Shown: positions 7,122-14,798 of the stretch, one piece after another
Layout of the letters: the number at the start of each line of letters is the position of its first letter
Position numbering within the stretch: position 1 is the stretch's first letter
NCBI GenBank assembly: GCA_964506435.1
Contig: CAZDLK010000040.1
Coordinates: 1 to 19,975 of the forward strand
Source: JAOZHU01 sp964506435
Lineage (GTDB): Archaea > Thermoproteota > Bathyarchaeia > Bathyarchaeales > Bathycorpusculaceae
Length of the DNA stretch: 19,975 nucleotides
Direction of reading: 5' to 3'
Notes under the pieces: model-generated
Database searches by the model: none
Told to the model about the DNA's origin: nothing
What the model saw: the letters and a program-made list of their open reading frames with translations, nothing else
Translations under genes and position numbers: made by a program

Positions 7122-7141
7122 GTTACGTAACAGTTTAATTT
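7122..7141 (+). promoter_or_regulatory. Putative promoter of the MoaD-like gene with short palindrome
   Basis: GTTACGTAAC (7122-7131) is a perfect 10-bp palindrome immediately upstream of TTTAATTT (7134-7141), a plausible TATA box. A start about 25 bases on (near 7162) leaves a short leader with GGTG before the TTG start at 7181. The palindrome is short and could be chance. Confidence 0.35.
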
Positions 7142-7180
7142 AGCCGACTGTTTCTCTATTAGTCTGACGGTGCTTCAGCG

Positions 7181-7474
7181 TTGCAGGTTTCAGTTCGTTT
7201 TTTCACCAGTCTGCGAGAAATAGTTGGCAAGAAAGAAGAAGCATTGACTTTTCCAGAAGGCAGCAAAGTCACAGTGGACGCCGTTCTAAAAACGCTGGTT
7301 CAACGCTACGGTAAACGTTTTGTGGAGTACGTTTACGACGAGAAGACTGGCAAGGTTAAGGGTTTTCTGCAGTTTCTCGTTAACGGAAAAAGCGCCGCAG
7401 CCCTCAACGGACTGCAAACAGAGTTGGTAAGCGGCGATGTCTTAGCTATATTGCCACCAGTAGGCGGCGGATAG
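7181..7474 (+). CDS. MoaD/ThiS-family ubiquitin-like sulfur carrier (SAMP-like)
   Basis: A 97-aa beta-grasp protein (VRFFTSLREIVGKKEEALTF ... FLVNGKSA ... VSGDVLAILPPVGGG) ending in Gly-Gly, the tail adenylated by an E1-like enzyme and then thiocarboxylated or joined to lysines. The family includes MoaD (molybdopterin synthase small subunit) and archaeal SAMP protein modifiers. An insert around residues 45-60 (YVYDEKTGKVKGF) is usual for archaeal MoaD-like proteins. TTG start with GGTGCT upstream. No moaE, moeB or other cofactor gene is in the window, so molybdopterin synthesis, tRNA thiolation and protein tagging all remain possible. Ends 4 bp before the convergent aIF5B gene. Confidence 0.88.
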   Translation: MQVSVRFFTSLREIVGKKEEALTFPEGSKVTVDAVLKTLVQRYGKRFVEYVYDEKTGKVKGFLQFLVNGKSAAALNGLQTELVSGDVLAILPPVGGG

Positions 7475-7478
7475 TAGC

Positions 7479-9260
7479 TTAGAATGCCCAGAAGGGCGTT
7501 TTCTTCTGCATTAGCGCCACGTATTCTTTCAGAACTTCTTGTTCTTCCTCGGTCAGCTTGTCCGAGTAGGTTGTCAGCAGAGCCTTTGCGTCTGGCTCAG
7601 GCACTTTCACGTAGAGAACATCTTTCTCGAAAACGTGTCTGCCAACCGTGGGTTTATCCATAGAAACTGCCACCTGCATTTCCTTTTTTGCTTCAGATAA
7701 CGTTTTGCCGCGGTCTTGGATTTGCTGCACTTCGCCCACGTTTTCGCTGTTTTCTGCCCTTATCAGCGCGTATTTAGGTTTAAGTTGTCCTCCAAGGACT
7801 TCAACGCCGAAGATTGCGGGTTTTGCTCTTCGGAAAACGTAGCCTTCCATAACGCGGATTTTGCCTGGTTTCACCAGTTTTTCAAATTCCTGCTCAATCT
7901 TGGCTTCACGTTTAGATTTAACCCATTCCAAGTACTTATCAATCAAATTGTAGATTATCGGTTCTCTAAAAATCTGGATATCACTGTTTGCGGCTTCTTC
8001 TTCAGCGTCAGGCAAAATTTTAACTCCGAAAGCTAAAACAACCCCAGACAACGGCTCACGAGCCTTCACCACTGAAGCTTCTATTACGTCGCGTTTGGAA
8101 ACGTCGCCGACATCTGCGATTCTGATCTGCACGTTGTTCTGCTTCAGAATTTCAGCAATAGCCTCCAAAGAACCCAATGTGTCAGTTTTCAACACTATGC
8201 CTTCGCCTTCAGTGGCTATGCGGATTTTGCCGATTTCCTCTGTGATAAGCGACGCGTATTTTTCTGGTGCTTCACCTGATGGAACAGCGTACAATGGTGC
8301 GCCTGCAAGGGCGCCTTCTAAGCCGGAAGCCACAATCTTCACGCCTGCGGCTGCAAAAACAGTGTCAACAGAAGCGAATTTGTCGCGTGGGTCTCTAATT
8401 TCATCCAGCGGTTTAGGAACCAGAATTGCCCTTATGCGTGTTGTAATGGGTTTTTCTTTGCCGCCGACCACAATTAAATCGTCCTTCTGCAACGTGCCAT
8501 CATAAATTATCGTGTTCAACGTTAAACCTAAGCCTGCTTCCTCTTTAACTTCCAGAACAGAGCCTTTGGCTGGTCCTTCCGTTGTCTGCAACTGCTTCTT
8601 CAGGTACTGCTGGGTTAAGCCGACAAGCACCATGAGGAGTTCAGTGATGCCTTCGCCCGTTTTTGCGCTGGTAGGCACTAAGGCTATTGTTGAGGTGAAG
8701 TCTTTTATGTGGTCGAAGCGGTCAGTTCTGAAGCCTAATCTTGAGAAAGTGCCCATAATCGTGTAAAGCTTGTTATCCACGTCCTCTTTTACGTAAGCGT
8801 TCTGAGCCGCGTAAGCTTTCAGGAATGGTGTTCCAGGTTGACTTTTCCAACCAGGTACGCGGTCAATCTTGTTAACAGCTACGATGAAGGGTGTTTTGCG
8901 CGCTTTCAATATGTCTATGCACTCTTGGGTTTGCGCTTCGAAACCGCGCAGTAGGTCAATTACAAGAATAGCGATGTCGGCTACGCTTCCGCCTCTGCGC
9001 CGCAGATTGGTGAAAGCCTCATGTCCAGGTGTGTCAACAATCAGCAAGCCTGGGATTTCTATGCCGCCTTTCATTGTGGACAGCAATGGTCCTACAAGTT
9101 GCTTGATGGTTTCAACTGGGAAGAAGCTTGCGCCAATGTGCTGTGTCATTCCGCCTGCTTCTCGGGCTTGCACGCTTGTTTTGCGGATTTTATCCAGCAG
9201 CAGAGTCTTGCCTGTGTCTACGTGTCCGAGAACGCATACGATTGGTTGGCGGGTGGGCAT
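7479..9260 (-). CDS. infB: Translation initiation factor aIF5B (GTPase)
   Basis: The 593-aa archaeal IF2/eIF5B, which promotes ribosomal subunit joining during initiation. GTPase motifs are intact: G1 GHVDTGKT (12-19), G3 DTPGHEAF (from 76), G4 NKID (130-133), G5 SAKTGEG. Domain II follows (GSVLEVKEEAGLGLTLNTII), then domain III (AIAEILKQNNVQIRIADVGDV), then the C-terminal domain IV (RVMEGYVFRRAKPAIFGVEVLGGQLKP). It has the short archaeal N-terminus starting directly at the G domain, and no intein is present. The start is divergent from the zinc-ribbon gene; an AT-rich box TTATTTAA (about 9284-9292) on the minus strand is a candidate promoter. Typical length and no odd features. Confidence 0.97.
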   Translation of the reverse strand: MPTRQPIVCVLGHVDTGKTLLLDKIRKTSVQAREAGGMTQHIGASFFPVETIKQLVGPLLSTMKGGIEIPGLLIVDTPGHEAFTNLRRRGGSVADIAILVIDLLRGFEAQTQECIDILKARKTPFIVAVNKIDRVPGWKSQPGTPFLKAYAAQNAYVKEDVDNKLYTIMGTFSRLGFRTDRFDHIKDFTSTIALVPTSAKTGEGITELLMVLVGLTQQYLKKQLQTTEGPAKGSVLEVKEEAGLGLTLNTIIYDGTLQKDDLIVVGGKEKPITTRIRAILVPKPLDEIRDPRDKFASVDTVFAAAGVKIVASGLEGALAGAPLYAVPSGEAPEKYASLITEEIGKIRIATEGEGIVLKTDTLGSLEAIAEILKQNNVQIRIADVGDVSKRDVIEASVVKAREPLSGVVLAFGVKILPDAEEEAANSDIQIFREPIIYNLIDKYLEWVKSKREAKIEQEFEKLVKPGKIRVMEGYVFRRAKPAIFGVEVLGGQLKPKYALIRAENSENVGEVQQIQDRGKTLSEAKKEMQVAVSMDKPTVGRHVFEKDVLYVKVPEPDAKALLTTYSDKLTEEEQEVLKEYVALMQKKTPFWAF

Positions 9261-9357
9261 TTCAGGCGCACATTCCTCTTTTTGCTAGTTAAATAAGCTT
9301 GACTGTGGCAAACGTTAGTAAGTTATGGTTAATAAACTCTCAGCCTGCGTTTGGCAA

Positions 9358-9369
9358 AATTTTTAAATG
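9358..9369 (+). promoter_or_regulatory. TATA box and start choice for the zinc-ribbon gene
   Basis: AATTTTTAAATG is an archaeal-type TATA region. Transcription would start near 9388, followed by GAGGTG (9393-9398) about 8 bases before TTG 9407. This supports starting the protein at MPYCVKCGA rather than at the upstream frame opening (9299). Confidence 0.5.
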
Positions 9370-9406
9370 TGCTGCCTGCTTTAAGCGTTGTAGAGGTGTG
9401 GATAGT

Positions 9407-9724
9407 TTGCCTTATTGTGTTAAATGTGGTGCTCCTGTCAAGGAGGAGGACCAGTTCTGTTCTGTTTGCGGTGCAACAGCGGCGAAATTCACTACAGAAG
9501 AGTTCAGTGTCTCATCCAGTAACCTTGTTGACCGCGTTAAAGAACTGCTCCACGAAGGAAACGTGACTAGAGTAATCGTGAAGGATGAGAAAGACAAGGT
9601 ACTGCTTGAAATTCCAGTTACTGTAGGCGTGATTGGCGTAGTTTTAGCTCCGTGGCTGGCAGCTTTAGGCGTAATAGCTGCGCTAGTTGCGAATTGTAAA
9701 ATAGTTGTTGAAAGAAGAGAGTAA
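9407..9724 (+). CDS. Zinc-ribbon protein with DUF4342-like membrane-associated domain
   Basis: A 105-aa protein. It opens with a zinc ribbon (PYCVKCGAPV ... QFCSVCGA: two C-x2-C knuckles 14 residues apart), then a linker, then a DUF4342-like domain: an amphipathic segment (VDRVKELLHEGNVTRVIV), strands (DKVLLEIPVTVGVIGVVLAP) and a hydrophobic stretch (WLAALGVIAALVANC) ending in a charged tail. The second half may lie on or in the membrane. I chose TTG 9407 because MPYCxKCG is the normal opening of such zinc ribbons and a ribosome site and TATA box fit it. Function unknown; zinc-ribbon/DUF4342 fusions occur in archaea and bacteria. Convergent with the small membrane protein, 4 bp apart. Confidence 0.7.
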   Translation: MPYCVKCGAPVKEEDQFCSVCGATAAKFTTEEFSVSSSNLVDRVKELLHEGNVTRVIVKDEKDKVLLEIPVTVGVIGVVLAPWLAALGVIAALVANCKIVVERRE

Positions 9725-9728
9725 AAGG

Positions 9729-9932
9729 CTATTCTGGCGGTCTAACTAACAGCATAAACACGCCAACAACTAAAAGTACTAGGCTTAGCAGCACGAAGAA
9801 TGCAGTGAATACTCCTAAAACGTCGGTGCTTGTGGCTGTGAAGTACATAAGCACTGCGCCTATAATCGTGATTAATAAGCCGAAGAACTTTTCAGATAAT
9901 GATACCCAGAATGTGTCTCCTTCTTCGCTCAT
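9729..9932 (-). CDS. Small two-helix membrane protein, unknown function
   Basis: A 67-aa protein with a polar N-terminus (MSEEGDTFWVSLSEKFFGLL) and two hydrophobic helices: about GLLITIIGAVLMYFTA and FTAFFVLLSLVLLVVGVFML, joined by a short Thr/Ser/Asp loop, ending RPPE. The start ATG 9932 is chosen over 9977 because the extra upstream residues look non-coding and a purine-rich GGACGGAAAC precedes the ATG. A TATA-like AATTTAAAATAA lies near 9984-9995 on the minus strand, so it probably has its own promoter downstream of top6A. No family recognised. Confidence 0.6.
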   Translation of the reverse strand: MSEEGDTFWVSLSEKFFGLLITIIGAVLMYFTATSTDVLGVFTAFFVLLSLVLLVVGVFMLLVRPPE

Positions 9933-10003
9933 GCAGTTTCCGTCCTTTTTTTCAACCGTGCTTCCTACATAACACACAAACAGTTATTTTAAATTTCTCT
10001 TTA

Positions 10004-11095
10004 TTATTTTGTCTCTTCCAGCTTCGTTGGCAAATACTCATCCACAATGTACGTTAACCCATAGCGGCTAAACGCCTCTTGCTCCGCCTTCCGCTTAATC
10101 TTCAAAAACATTTTGATTTCCCTCTGCCACAACGGGTCATCCTTGTACCGCGGATCCCTCTGCAACTCATAAAGTCTCTTAATATCCACCTCATCCAACG
10201 GGTCAGTAGGCAACTTGTAGTTAACGATGTCTGTAGCCCAAACGCCGCTCCACTTCGCGTCAGGCGTGTTCAACCCCCGCAAATGCGCCGCGTTAGCTGA
10301 ACCCGAAATTATGACCATGGCAATGTGCATTCCCCATGGGTCGCCATCAGTGAAAATGTAAACAGGCAAATTCAACTCGTCATGCAACCGCCTGATGAAC
10401 TGGCGTGTTTGCCGCGGCGCTTGGCCGCCAGTCATAACCAGCAAAGCGTTATGCTTCTTGTGCACGTTTTCCTCAATGAACCTCGTGAACAAGCCACCTT
10501 TCTCTATAGCGATTACTTTGTCAGCTGTTGTGTTTGCGAACTCGGCGGAAGTCAACGCTGGCCCAATCAAAACGCCGTCTGGATGCGAAGTCAAATTCAT
10601 CGTTCTGCCCTCGTAGCCTGGCACTGTGTACTCAATTGTCAAGTCGCCGAAAATTGACGAGCGCTCCTCAGGAAAAATGTTAAAGTCTTCCCGAGAATAA
10701 CCCGTCACCGTCTCCAAATCCGTGATTATATTATTCGATTCTTGCTGGTCCGTGAATGTCATCTCATAAGCCTGCGCCGAGTAGTAAACATCTCTCAAAG
10801 TAGAGGTTTTGCGATGCGAAGCCAACTCGTTCGAAAACATTGCAGCCCAAGCTAACTGCGTAAACGGCTTCACATGCCGAATATTCCTTGCGGTTCGGCT
10901 GACGCTTTTCTCGCCAAGCACGAACTGCCTGAGCACAGGGTCATAGTTAATGTTCTCTGTAGAACGACTTGGCATAGCAATTGTTGGAAACACTCCATGA
11001 TCTAACTGGTCATAAAGCTTAGTGCCGAAACTCTTTAAGCCGCCAATAACTTCGTTTTTCTTCTCAAGTATATGGGTTTTAGTTTTCTTCTCCAT
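10004..11095 (-). CDS. top6A: DNA topoisomerase VI subunit A (Spo11-like)
   Basis: The 363-aa DNA-cutting subunit of type IIB topoisomerase, which relaxes supercoils and decatenates DNA as an A2B2 enzyme. The winged-helix/5Y-CAP domain carries TLRDVYY; Tyr105 is the predicted nucleophile. The Toprim domain shows Glu197 (IAIEKGG) and the DxD pair Asp249/Asp251 (FTDGDPWGMHI). Length and all catalytic residues are normal. The start overlaps the end of top6B by 17 bp, in a different frame, so translation is coupled. The order B then A is the common archaeal operon. Confidence 0.96.
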   Translation of the reverse strand: MEKKTKTHILEKKNEVIGGLKSFGTKLYDQLDHGVFPTIAMPSRSTENINYDPVLRQFVLGEKSVSRTARNIRHVKPFTQLAWAAMFSNELASHRKTSTLRDVYYSAQAYEMTFTDQQESNNIITDLETVTGYSREDFNIFPEERSSIFGDLTIEYTVPGYEGRTMNLTSHPDGVLIGPALTSAEFANTTADKVIAIEKGGLFTRFIEENVHKKHNALLVMTGGQAPRQTRQFIRRLHDELNLPVYIFTDGDPWGMHIAMVIISGSANAAHLRGLNTPDAKWSGVWATDIVNYKLPTDPLDEVDIKRLYELQRDPRYKDDPLWQREIKMFLKIKRKAEQEAFSRYGLTYIVDEYLPTKLEETK

Positions 11096-12602
11096 ACTTC
11101 TGCACGCTCTTCAACAGTTTTTCAATATCTGGAAGCCGCTCCTTTCCAGCAAGAGTCGCTGAAAACTGCGCTATCTTCGGCAAATACTTGCCAAAAATGC
11201 TTAGCCGCTTTCGCTCCTTGTCCACATGTTCCCTTCGAGACAAGAAATGCTGCAGTTGGCGACCTGCTTCACGCAAAGCATTTGCAACTTCACGTTTAAC
11301 CTCAGGTCTATCAGCAATAAACTCTTTCCCAACCGTCTTATACGGCACTTTGGTGCTGCAAATATGCACGACTATGGCGATGGGCATGTCAGGCGAAGCC
11401 TTGTACCTGCGCCAATTCATCGCGTTAATAACCCTAAACGAAACATCGCTTGCCTCATCATAAAGTAGCGGAATCTTGTTGGCGAAACGGTAAACCACGA
11501 AACTGTTTTTCTTCGGAATTTCGCCGCCGTAAGCAATGCCCAACTCGATAATGAACGGGTGTCCCGCGTAAGTTGCAGGTTTACGCTGATGCACAACCAC
11601 GTACTCTGGATTCAGCTCCTTTACAATCCCAGCTTTTAACAGTTCTTCGCCTAAAGGCGAGAGGCAACTGGCGTCTGGCGGCAGAAACTCCTTGTACCTC
11701 TTCAACATCTGCATCAGTTTAACGACTTCTTCATGTGAAAGCTTCTTCGGGTTCTTGGAAGGGCTTAACCCGCTGAAATCCAGAAACTTTTGCGCGGTGA
11801 TGTCGCCGACTCTGTGAAAATGATGCTTCAAAAACTCCTGCATAGTCTTGTAAGGCGTTACTTGGATTAGCCGCTGAAGAAGCTCTACGTCCACGCCGTA
11901 AGGATGCGGCTCCGTCTCCGTTGGAGGTTCAGGCATCTTCGTCGTGGCTCGCGTGAACTTGTAAAGCCTGCCTTTCGGGTCAACAAACGTCAAATTCGCG
12001 TAGGGATTCACCATAGCCGTCTGCTTGAAATACTCAATAATTTTCGGCATAGCCCGCAGGTAGTCGCCTTCTAGGCAAAACTCCACGATGGTTCCGCGCC
12101 ACTGGTCTTTGTTGATGAGCACTTTGCGATCAAGAATCACAGGGCGATTCCGCTGAATATCAATCATCAGCTTGAACGAGTAAATCTTCGCCGCGCCAGT
12201 GCTGGACGTGACGTACGCAGGCTGATGTGTTAGGATTTGCCCGTACAACACGGCCATTTTGCCGCCTAAACCGAAAGTGCCGCGTGTCTGTTTCAGCTTG
12301 TATTTTGAACCGAAAAGCACTTGACCGAAAGCAGATGGAATATGTTTAGGCTGGATTCCTGAACCGTTATCTTCGACGCGCAACTTGTAAATCTGCGTTT
12401 CCTTAGTAGCTTCCCCCTCGAAAGAAAGCCGCACGTAAATTTCGGGTGGTATCTTAAGGCTTTCCGCAGCATCCAACGAGTTCTCCACAAGTTCGCGTAT
12501 AGCCGCGAAAACAGCGCGAGACGGATTAGTAAAGCCCGCGATGTCGCGGTTGCGGTAGAAAAAGTCGGATGCGCTTATTTCTTCAAAGGTTGCTTGAGCC
12601 AC
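11079..12602 (-). CDS. top6B: DNA topoisomerase VI subunit B (ATPase)
   Basis: The ATPase subunit of topoisomerase VI, 507 aa. The GHKL fold is clear: N-box RELVENSLDAA, DNGSGI, and the glycine-rich TFGLGGKMAVLYG ATP lid. An H2TH-like insert (around YKTMQEFLKHHFHRVGDITA) and the transducer domain follow. The open frame reaches TTG 12632, but GTG 12602 has GGTGGA about 8 bases upstream and begins just before the conserved FEEISASDFF, so I prefer it; the longer form cannot be excluded. It is first gene of the top6BA operon. A candidate TATA region TTAACTTAAAAAATAAG lies near 12660-12678 on the minus strand. Confidence 0.95.
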   Translation of the reverse strand: MAQATFEEISASDFFYRNRDIAGFTNPSRAVFAAIRELVENSLDAAESLKIPPEIYVRLSFEGEATKETQIYKLRVEDNGSGIQPKHIPSAFGQVLFGSKYKLKQTRGTFGLGGKMAVLYGQILTHQPAYVTSSTGAAKIYSFKLMIDIQRNRPVILDRKVLINKDQWRGTIVEFCLEGDYLRAMPKIIEYFKQTAMVNPYANLTFVDPKGRLYKFTRATTKMPEPPTETEPHPYGVDVELLQRLIQVTPYKTMQEFLKHHFHRVGDITAQKFLDFSGLSPSKNPKKLSHEEVVKLMQMLKRYKEFLPPDASCLSPLGEELLKAGIVKELNPEYVVVHQRKPATYAGHPFIIELGIAYGGEIPKKNSFVVYRFANKIPLLYDEASDVSFRVINAMNWRRYKASPDMPIAIVVHICSTKVPYKTVGKEFIADRPEVKREVANALREAGRQLQHFLSRREHVDKERKRLSIFGKYLPKIAQFSATLAGKERLPDIEKLLKSVQKYGEEN

Positions 12603-12681
12603 TTGTAGTTTCCACCACTCTGTCCCTTTCAATCATTAATTCGTTTACGATATGTTTTTGCTTATTTTTTAAGTTAACTAC

Positions 12682-12729
12682 GGCTTTCGCATAAAAACGT
12701 CCATTTCGGAAAGGACGCGAGACAAAGCC
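12682..12729. other. Imperfect hairpin between ABCE1 3' end and top6B promoter
   Basis: Nested inverted repeats: GGCTTT (12682-12687) with AAAGCC (12724-12729), CGC with GCG, and CGTCC with GGACG around ATTTCGGAAA (12698-12717). It lies 50-95 bases downstream of the ABCE1 stop on the minus strand and just upstream of the top6B promoter. It could be a 3'-end or processing structure for the ABCE1 mRNA. No RNA family recognised. Confidence 0.35.
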
Positions 12730-12777
12730 CTGCTTTTAGTTTCTTCGAGTTTAACTATGACTGGAGTTTAGCGCGCT

Positions 12778-14565
12778 TCATTTTTGCTTCAAACGTGTAT
12801 AATAATATTCGCCAATCTCCTTCTGGAACACATCCATTTTTGACCCTTCCTTGTTAACCCTAGGCCGCCTGCTGACCGAGTCTCGGCGGAAAGTAACAGC
12901 CATCTCCTTCAGAAACATATTCATGCCCAACCTCAAAGTCGTAGGCGCTTTGGCTTCGCCTGCCACGCCGGGTTCTCCGCTGAAAACCATCAACCTGTCA
13001 GCAATAAAGTCCTGTGTCACAACATCGTGTTCAACAACGAAGGCAGTTACACCGTGTGCTTCAACAACGCGTCGTAGAGTGCGCGCCGTGTTAAGCCGCT
13101 CCTCAACATCCAAGTAAGCGCTCGGCTCATCCAGCAGAAACAAGTCTGCTTTGCGGGACAGGCAAGCGGCGATGGCGACTTTCTGCAGTTCGCCCCCGCT
13201 GAGCTCCATCACGTTCCTATCCAAAAGCACATTAACCTTCAGCGGCTGGAGAATCTCGGTTTTGTACCAGCTTGACGCGAACGTTTCTTTAGCCACACTT
13301 ATGAGCAGTTCTTGAACCGTGCCCTCGTAATCCGCCGCTATATACTGAGGCTTATAGCTTACCTTCAACTCGCCCAACTTCTGCTTATCATCCGACTCTT
13401 CAAGCCCAGCTAATATCTTCACAAAAGTTGTTTTCCCAATACCATTGGGGCCAAGGATGCCGATGATTTCGCCCATGCGTATCTCGCCCGCTTGCGTAAC
13501 AAGCTTGAATCCGGCAAACGTTTTTGCCATTGGTTCCCACTTCAACAGTGGTTCACCAGCAACCGAGCTTGTCGCAGGTGGTTTTTCGTGGAATACTATG
13601 GGTTCTTTTCTGAACCTGATGTTCTCGTCTGGAATGTAGCCCTGCAAGTAAATGTTGATGCCTGTTCGGACGCCGTGCACATGCGAGACCACGCCGTAGA
13701 CGCCGGGTGAACCGTAGAACACGCAAATTTGATCCGACAAATAATCAATTATGGCTAAGTCATGCTCAGCCACAATTATTGTTTTTCCGTAGTCTTTGAG
13801 GCTTCTTATGGTTTTAGCCACTTGCAGCCGCTGTTTTACGTCTAAATAGCTGGATGGTTCGTCGAAAAGGTACACGTCTGCTTCTCGGCATAGGGCGGCG
13901 GCTACGGCTACGCGTTGCAGTTCGCCTCCGCTGAGCACTTCTAGTGGTCTGTCCCAAACTTTTGTAAGCTCAAGTTCCTCTGCGAGTTTGCCTAAAATGT
14001 TTCTTTCATTCACTTTTTCTAGCAGTTCGCCGACTTTGCCTGAGATGGCTTTTGGAATTTTATCCACGTACTGCGGTTTATGTGCGACTTTGAGGCGGTT
14101 TTCGCTTATTTTTTGGAAGTAATCCTGAAGTGTTGAGCCACGGTAATACTGGATTATCTCGTTCCATTCAGGCGGGTTCTGGAAGTTGCCTAAGTTGGGT
14201 TTGATTTCGCCTGAAAGCACCTTCAACGTTGTGGTTTTGCCTATGCCGTTCTGCCCCAACAAGCCTAAAACTGTGGCTGGCGAAGGCGTGGGCAATCTGA
14301 AAAGCTTGAAAGTATTCTCTCCGAAACGGTTGCTGCAATCTTTATCCAGCTCATCTGGCAGGTTCACGATGCTGATAGCTTCGAAGGGGCATTTTTTCAC
14401 GCAGATACCGCAGCCGCTGCAGAGCGTCTCGGAGATTACGGCTTTTTTGCCTTCTATGCGTACGGCTTCCACGTGGCTGCGTACCATTGGGCAGAAGCGG
14501 ACGCATAGCTGGTCGCACTTTTTCGTTTTGCACTTATCAGCGTCTAATACAGCAACTCGGGTCAT
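12778..14565 (-). CDS. abce1: Ribosome recycling ATPase ABCE1 (RNase L inhibitor homologue)
   Basis: A 595-aa iron-sulfur twin-ATPase that splits ribosomes into subunits after termination. The N-terminal ferredoxin-like domain has two Cys clusters (CKTKKCDQLCVRFCP and CSGCGICVKKCP) for two 4Fe-4S clusters. NBD1 has Walker A GQNGIGKTT, signature LSGGELQR and Walker B VYLFDEPSS. The hinge follows. NBD2 has GPNGIGKTT, LSGGELQK and LFLLDEPSA. The C-terminal Tyr/Lys-rich tail (GEYYYTRLKQK) is typical. A TATA-like GGTTTATAAC lies about 35-43 bases upstream on the minus strand, giving a short leader. Full length and all motifs present. Confidence 0.97.
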   Translation of the reverse strand: MTRVAVLDADKCKTKKCDQLCVRFCPMVRSHVEAVRIEGKKAVISETLCSGCGICVKKCPFEAISIVNLPDELDKDCSNRFGENTFKLFRLPTPSPATVLGLLGQNGIGKTTTLKVLSGEIKPNLGNFQNPPEWNEIIQYYRGSTLQDYFQKISENRLKVAHKPQYVDKIPKAISGKVGELLEKVNERNILGKLAEELELTKVWDRPLEVLSGGELQRVAVAAALCREADVYLFDEPSSYLDVKQRLQVAKTIRSLKDYGKTIIVAEHDLAIIDYLSDQICVFYGSPGVYGVVSHVHGVRTGINIYLQGYIPDENIRFRKEPIVFHEKPPATSSVAGEPLLKWEPMAKTFAGFKLVTQAGEIRMGEIIGILGPNGIGKTTFVKILAGLEESDDKQKLGELKVSYKPQYIAADYEGTVQELLISVAKETFASSWYKTEILQPLKVNVLLDRNVMELSGGELQKVAIAACLSRKADLFLLDEPSAYLDVEERLNTARTLRRVVEAHGVTAFVVEHDVVTQDFIADRLMVFSGEPGVAGEAKAPTTLRLGMNMFLKEMAVTFRRDSVSRRPRVNKEGSKMDVFQKEIGEYYYTRLKQK

Positions 14566-14693
14566 GGTGAACTCGAAATAATGAAGCCCACAAGTAAGTT
14601 ATAAACCATAACCTGCAAAGCACATGAAAAAGCGTATGTAATTTGGTTGCTGACTGGTGTTTTTCTGGAAACGGCGCTTTGTTTTATGTGTTT

Positions 14694-14764
14694 GTCAGGA
14701 AACCTTGACTGAGAAAAGCCTGTTTAGTCAAGAAACCTTTACAAAAACCCATTTATCGCAAAAA
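14694..14764 (+). promoter_or_regulatory. Promoter with paired operator boxes, homologous to the kelch promoter
   Basis: Box 1 (14694-14709) is GTCAGGAAACCTTGAC, box 2 (14727-14742) is GTCAAGAAACCTTTAC, with a 17-bp spacer, so the boxes start 33 bp apart exactly as at 3223-3175. AAAAACCCATTTATCGC and an A-run (14743-14764) match the kelch promoter at 19/22 bases. TTTATC (14752-14757) as TATA box puts transcription start near 14779, 20 bases before the TTG, leaving room for the GGAGG site. Confidence 0.6.
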
Positions 14765-14798
14765 AACTTTAATATTGTATTGTGGTGGAGGTTCAGGC

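Noticed and set aside
8095..8505. Long plus-strand open frames inside aIF5B (8095-8505, 8869-9288)
   Set aside because: Antisense shadows of a full-length, motif-complete aIF5B; no domain of their own.
9293..9303. AAGCTTGAC near the aIF5B promoter as a third twin-box operator
   Set aside because: Only a half-site; no second box 33 bp away and no TTTATCGC element.
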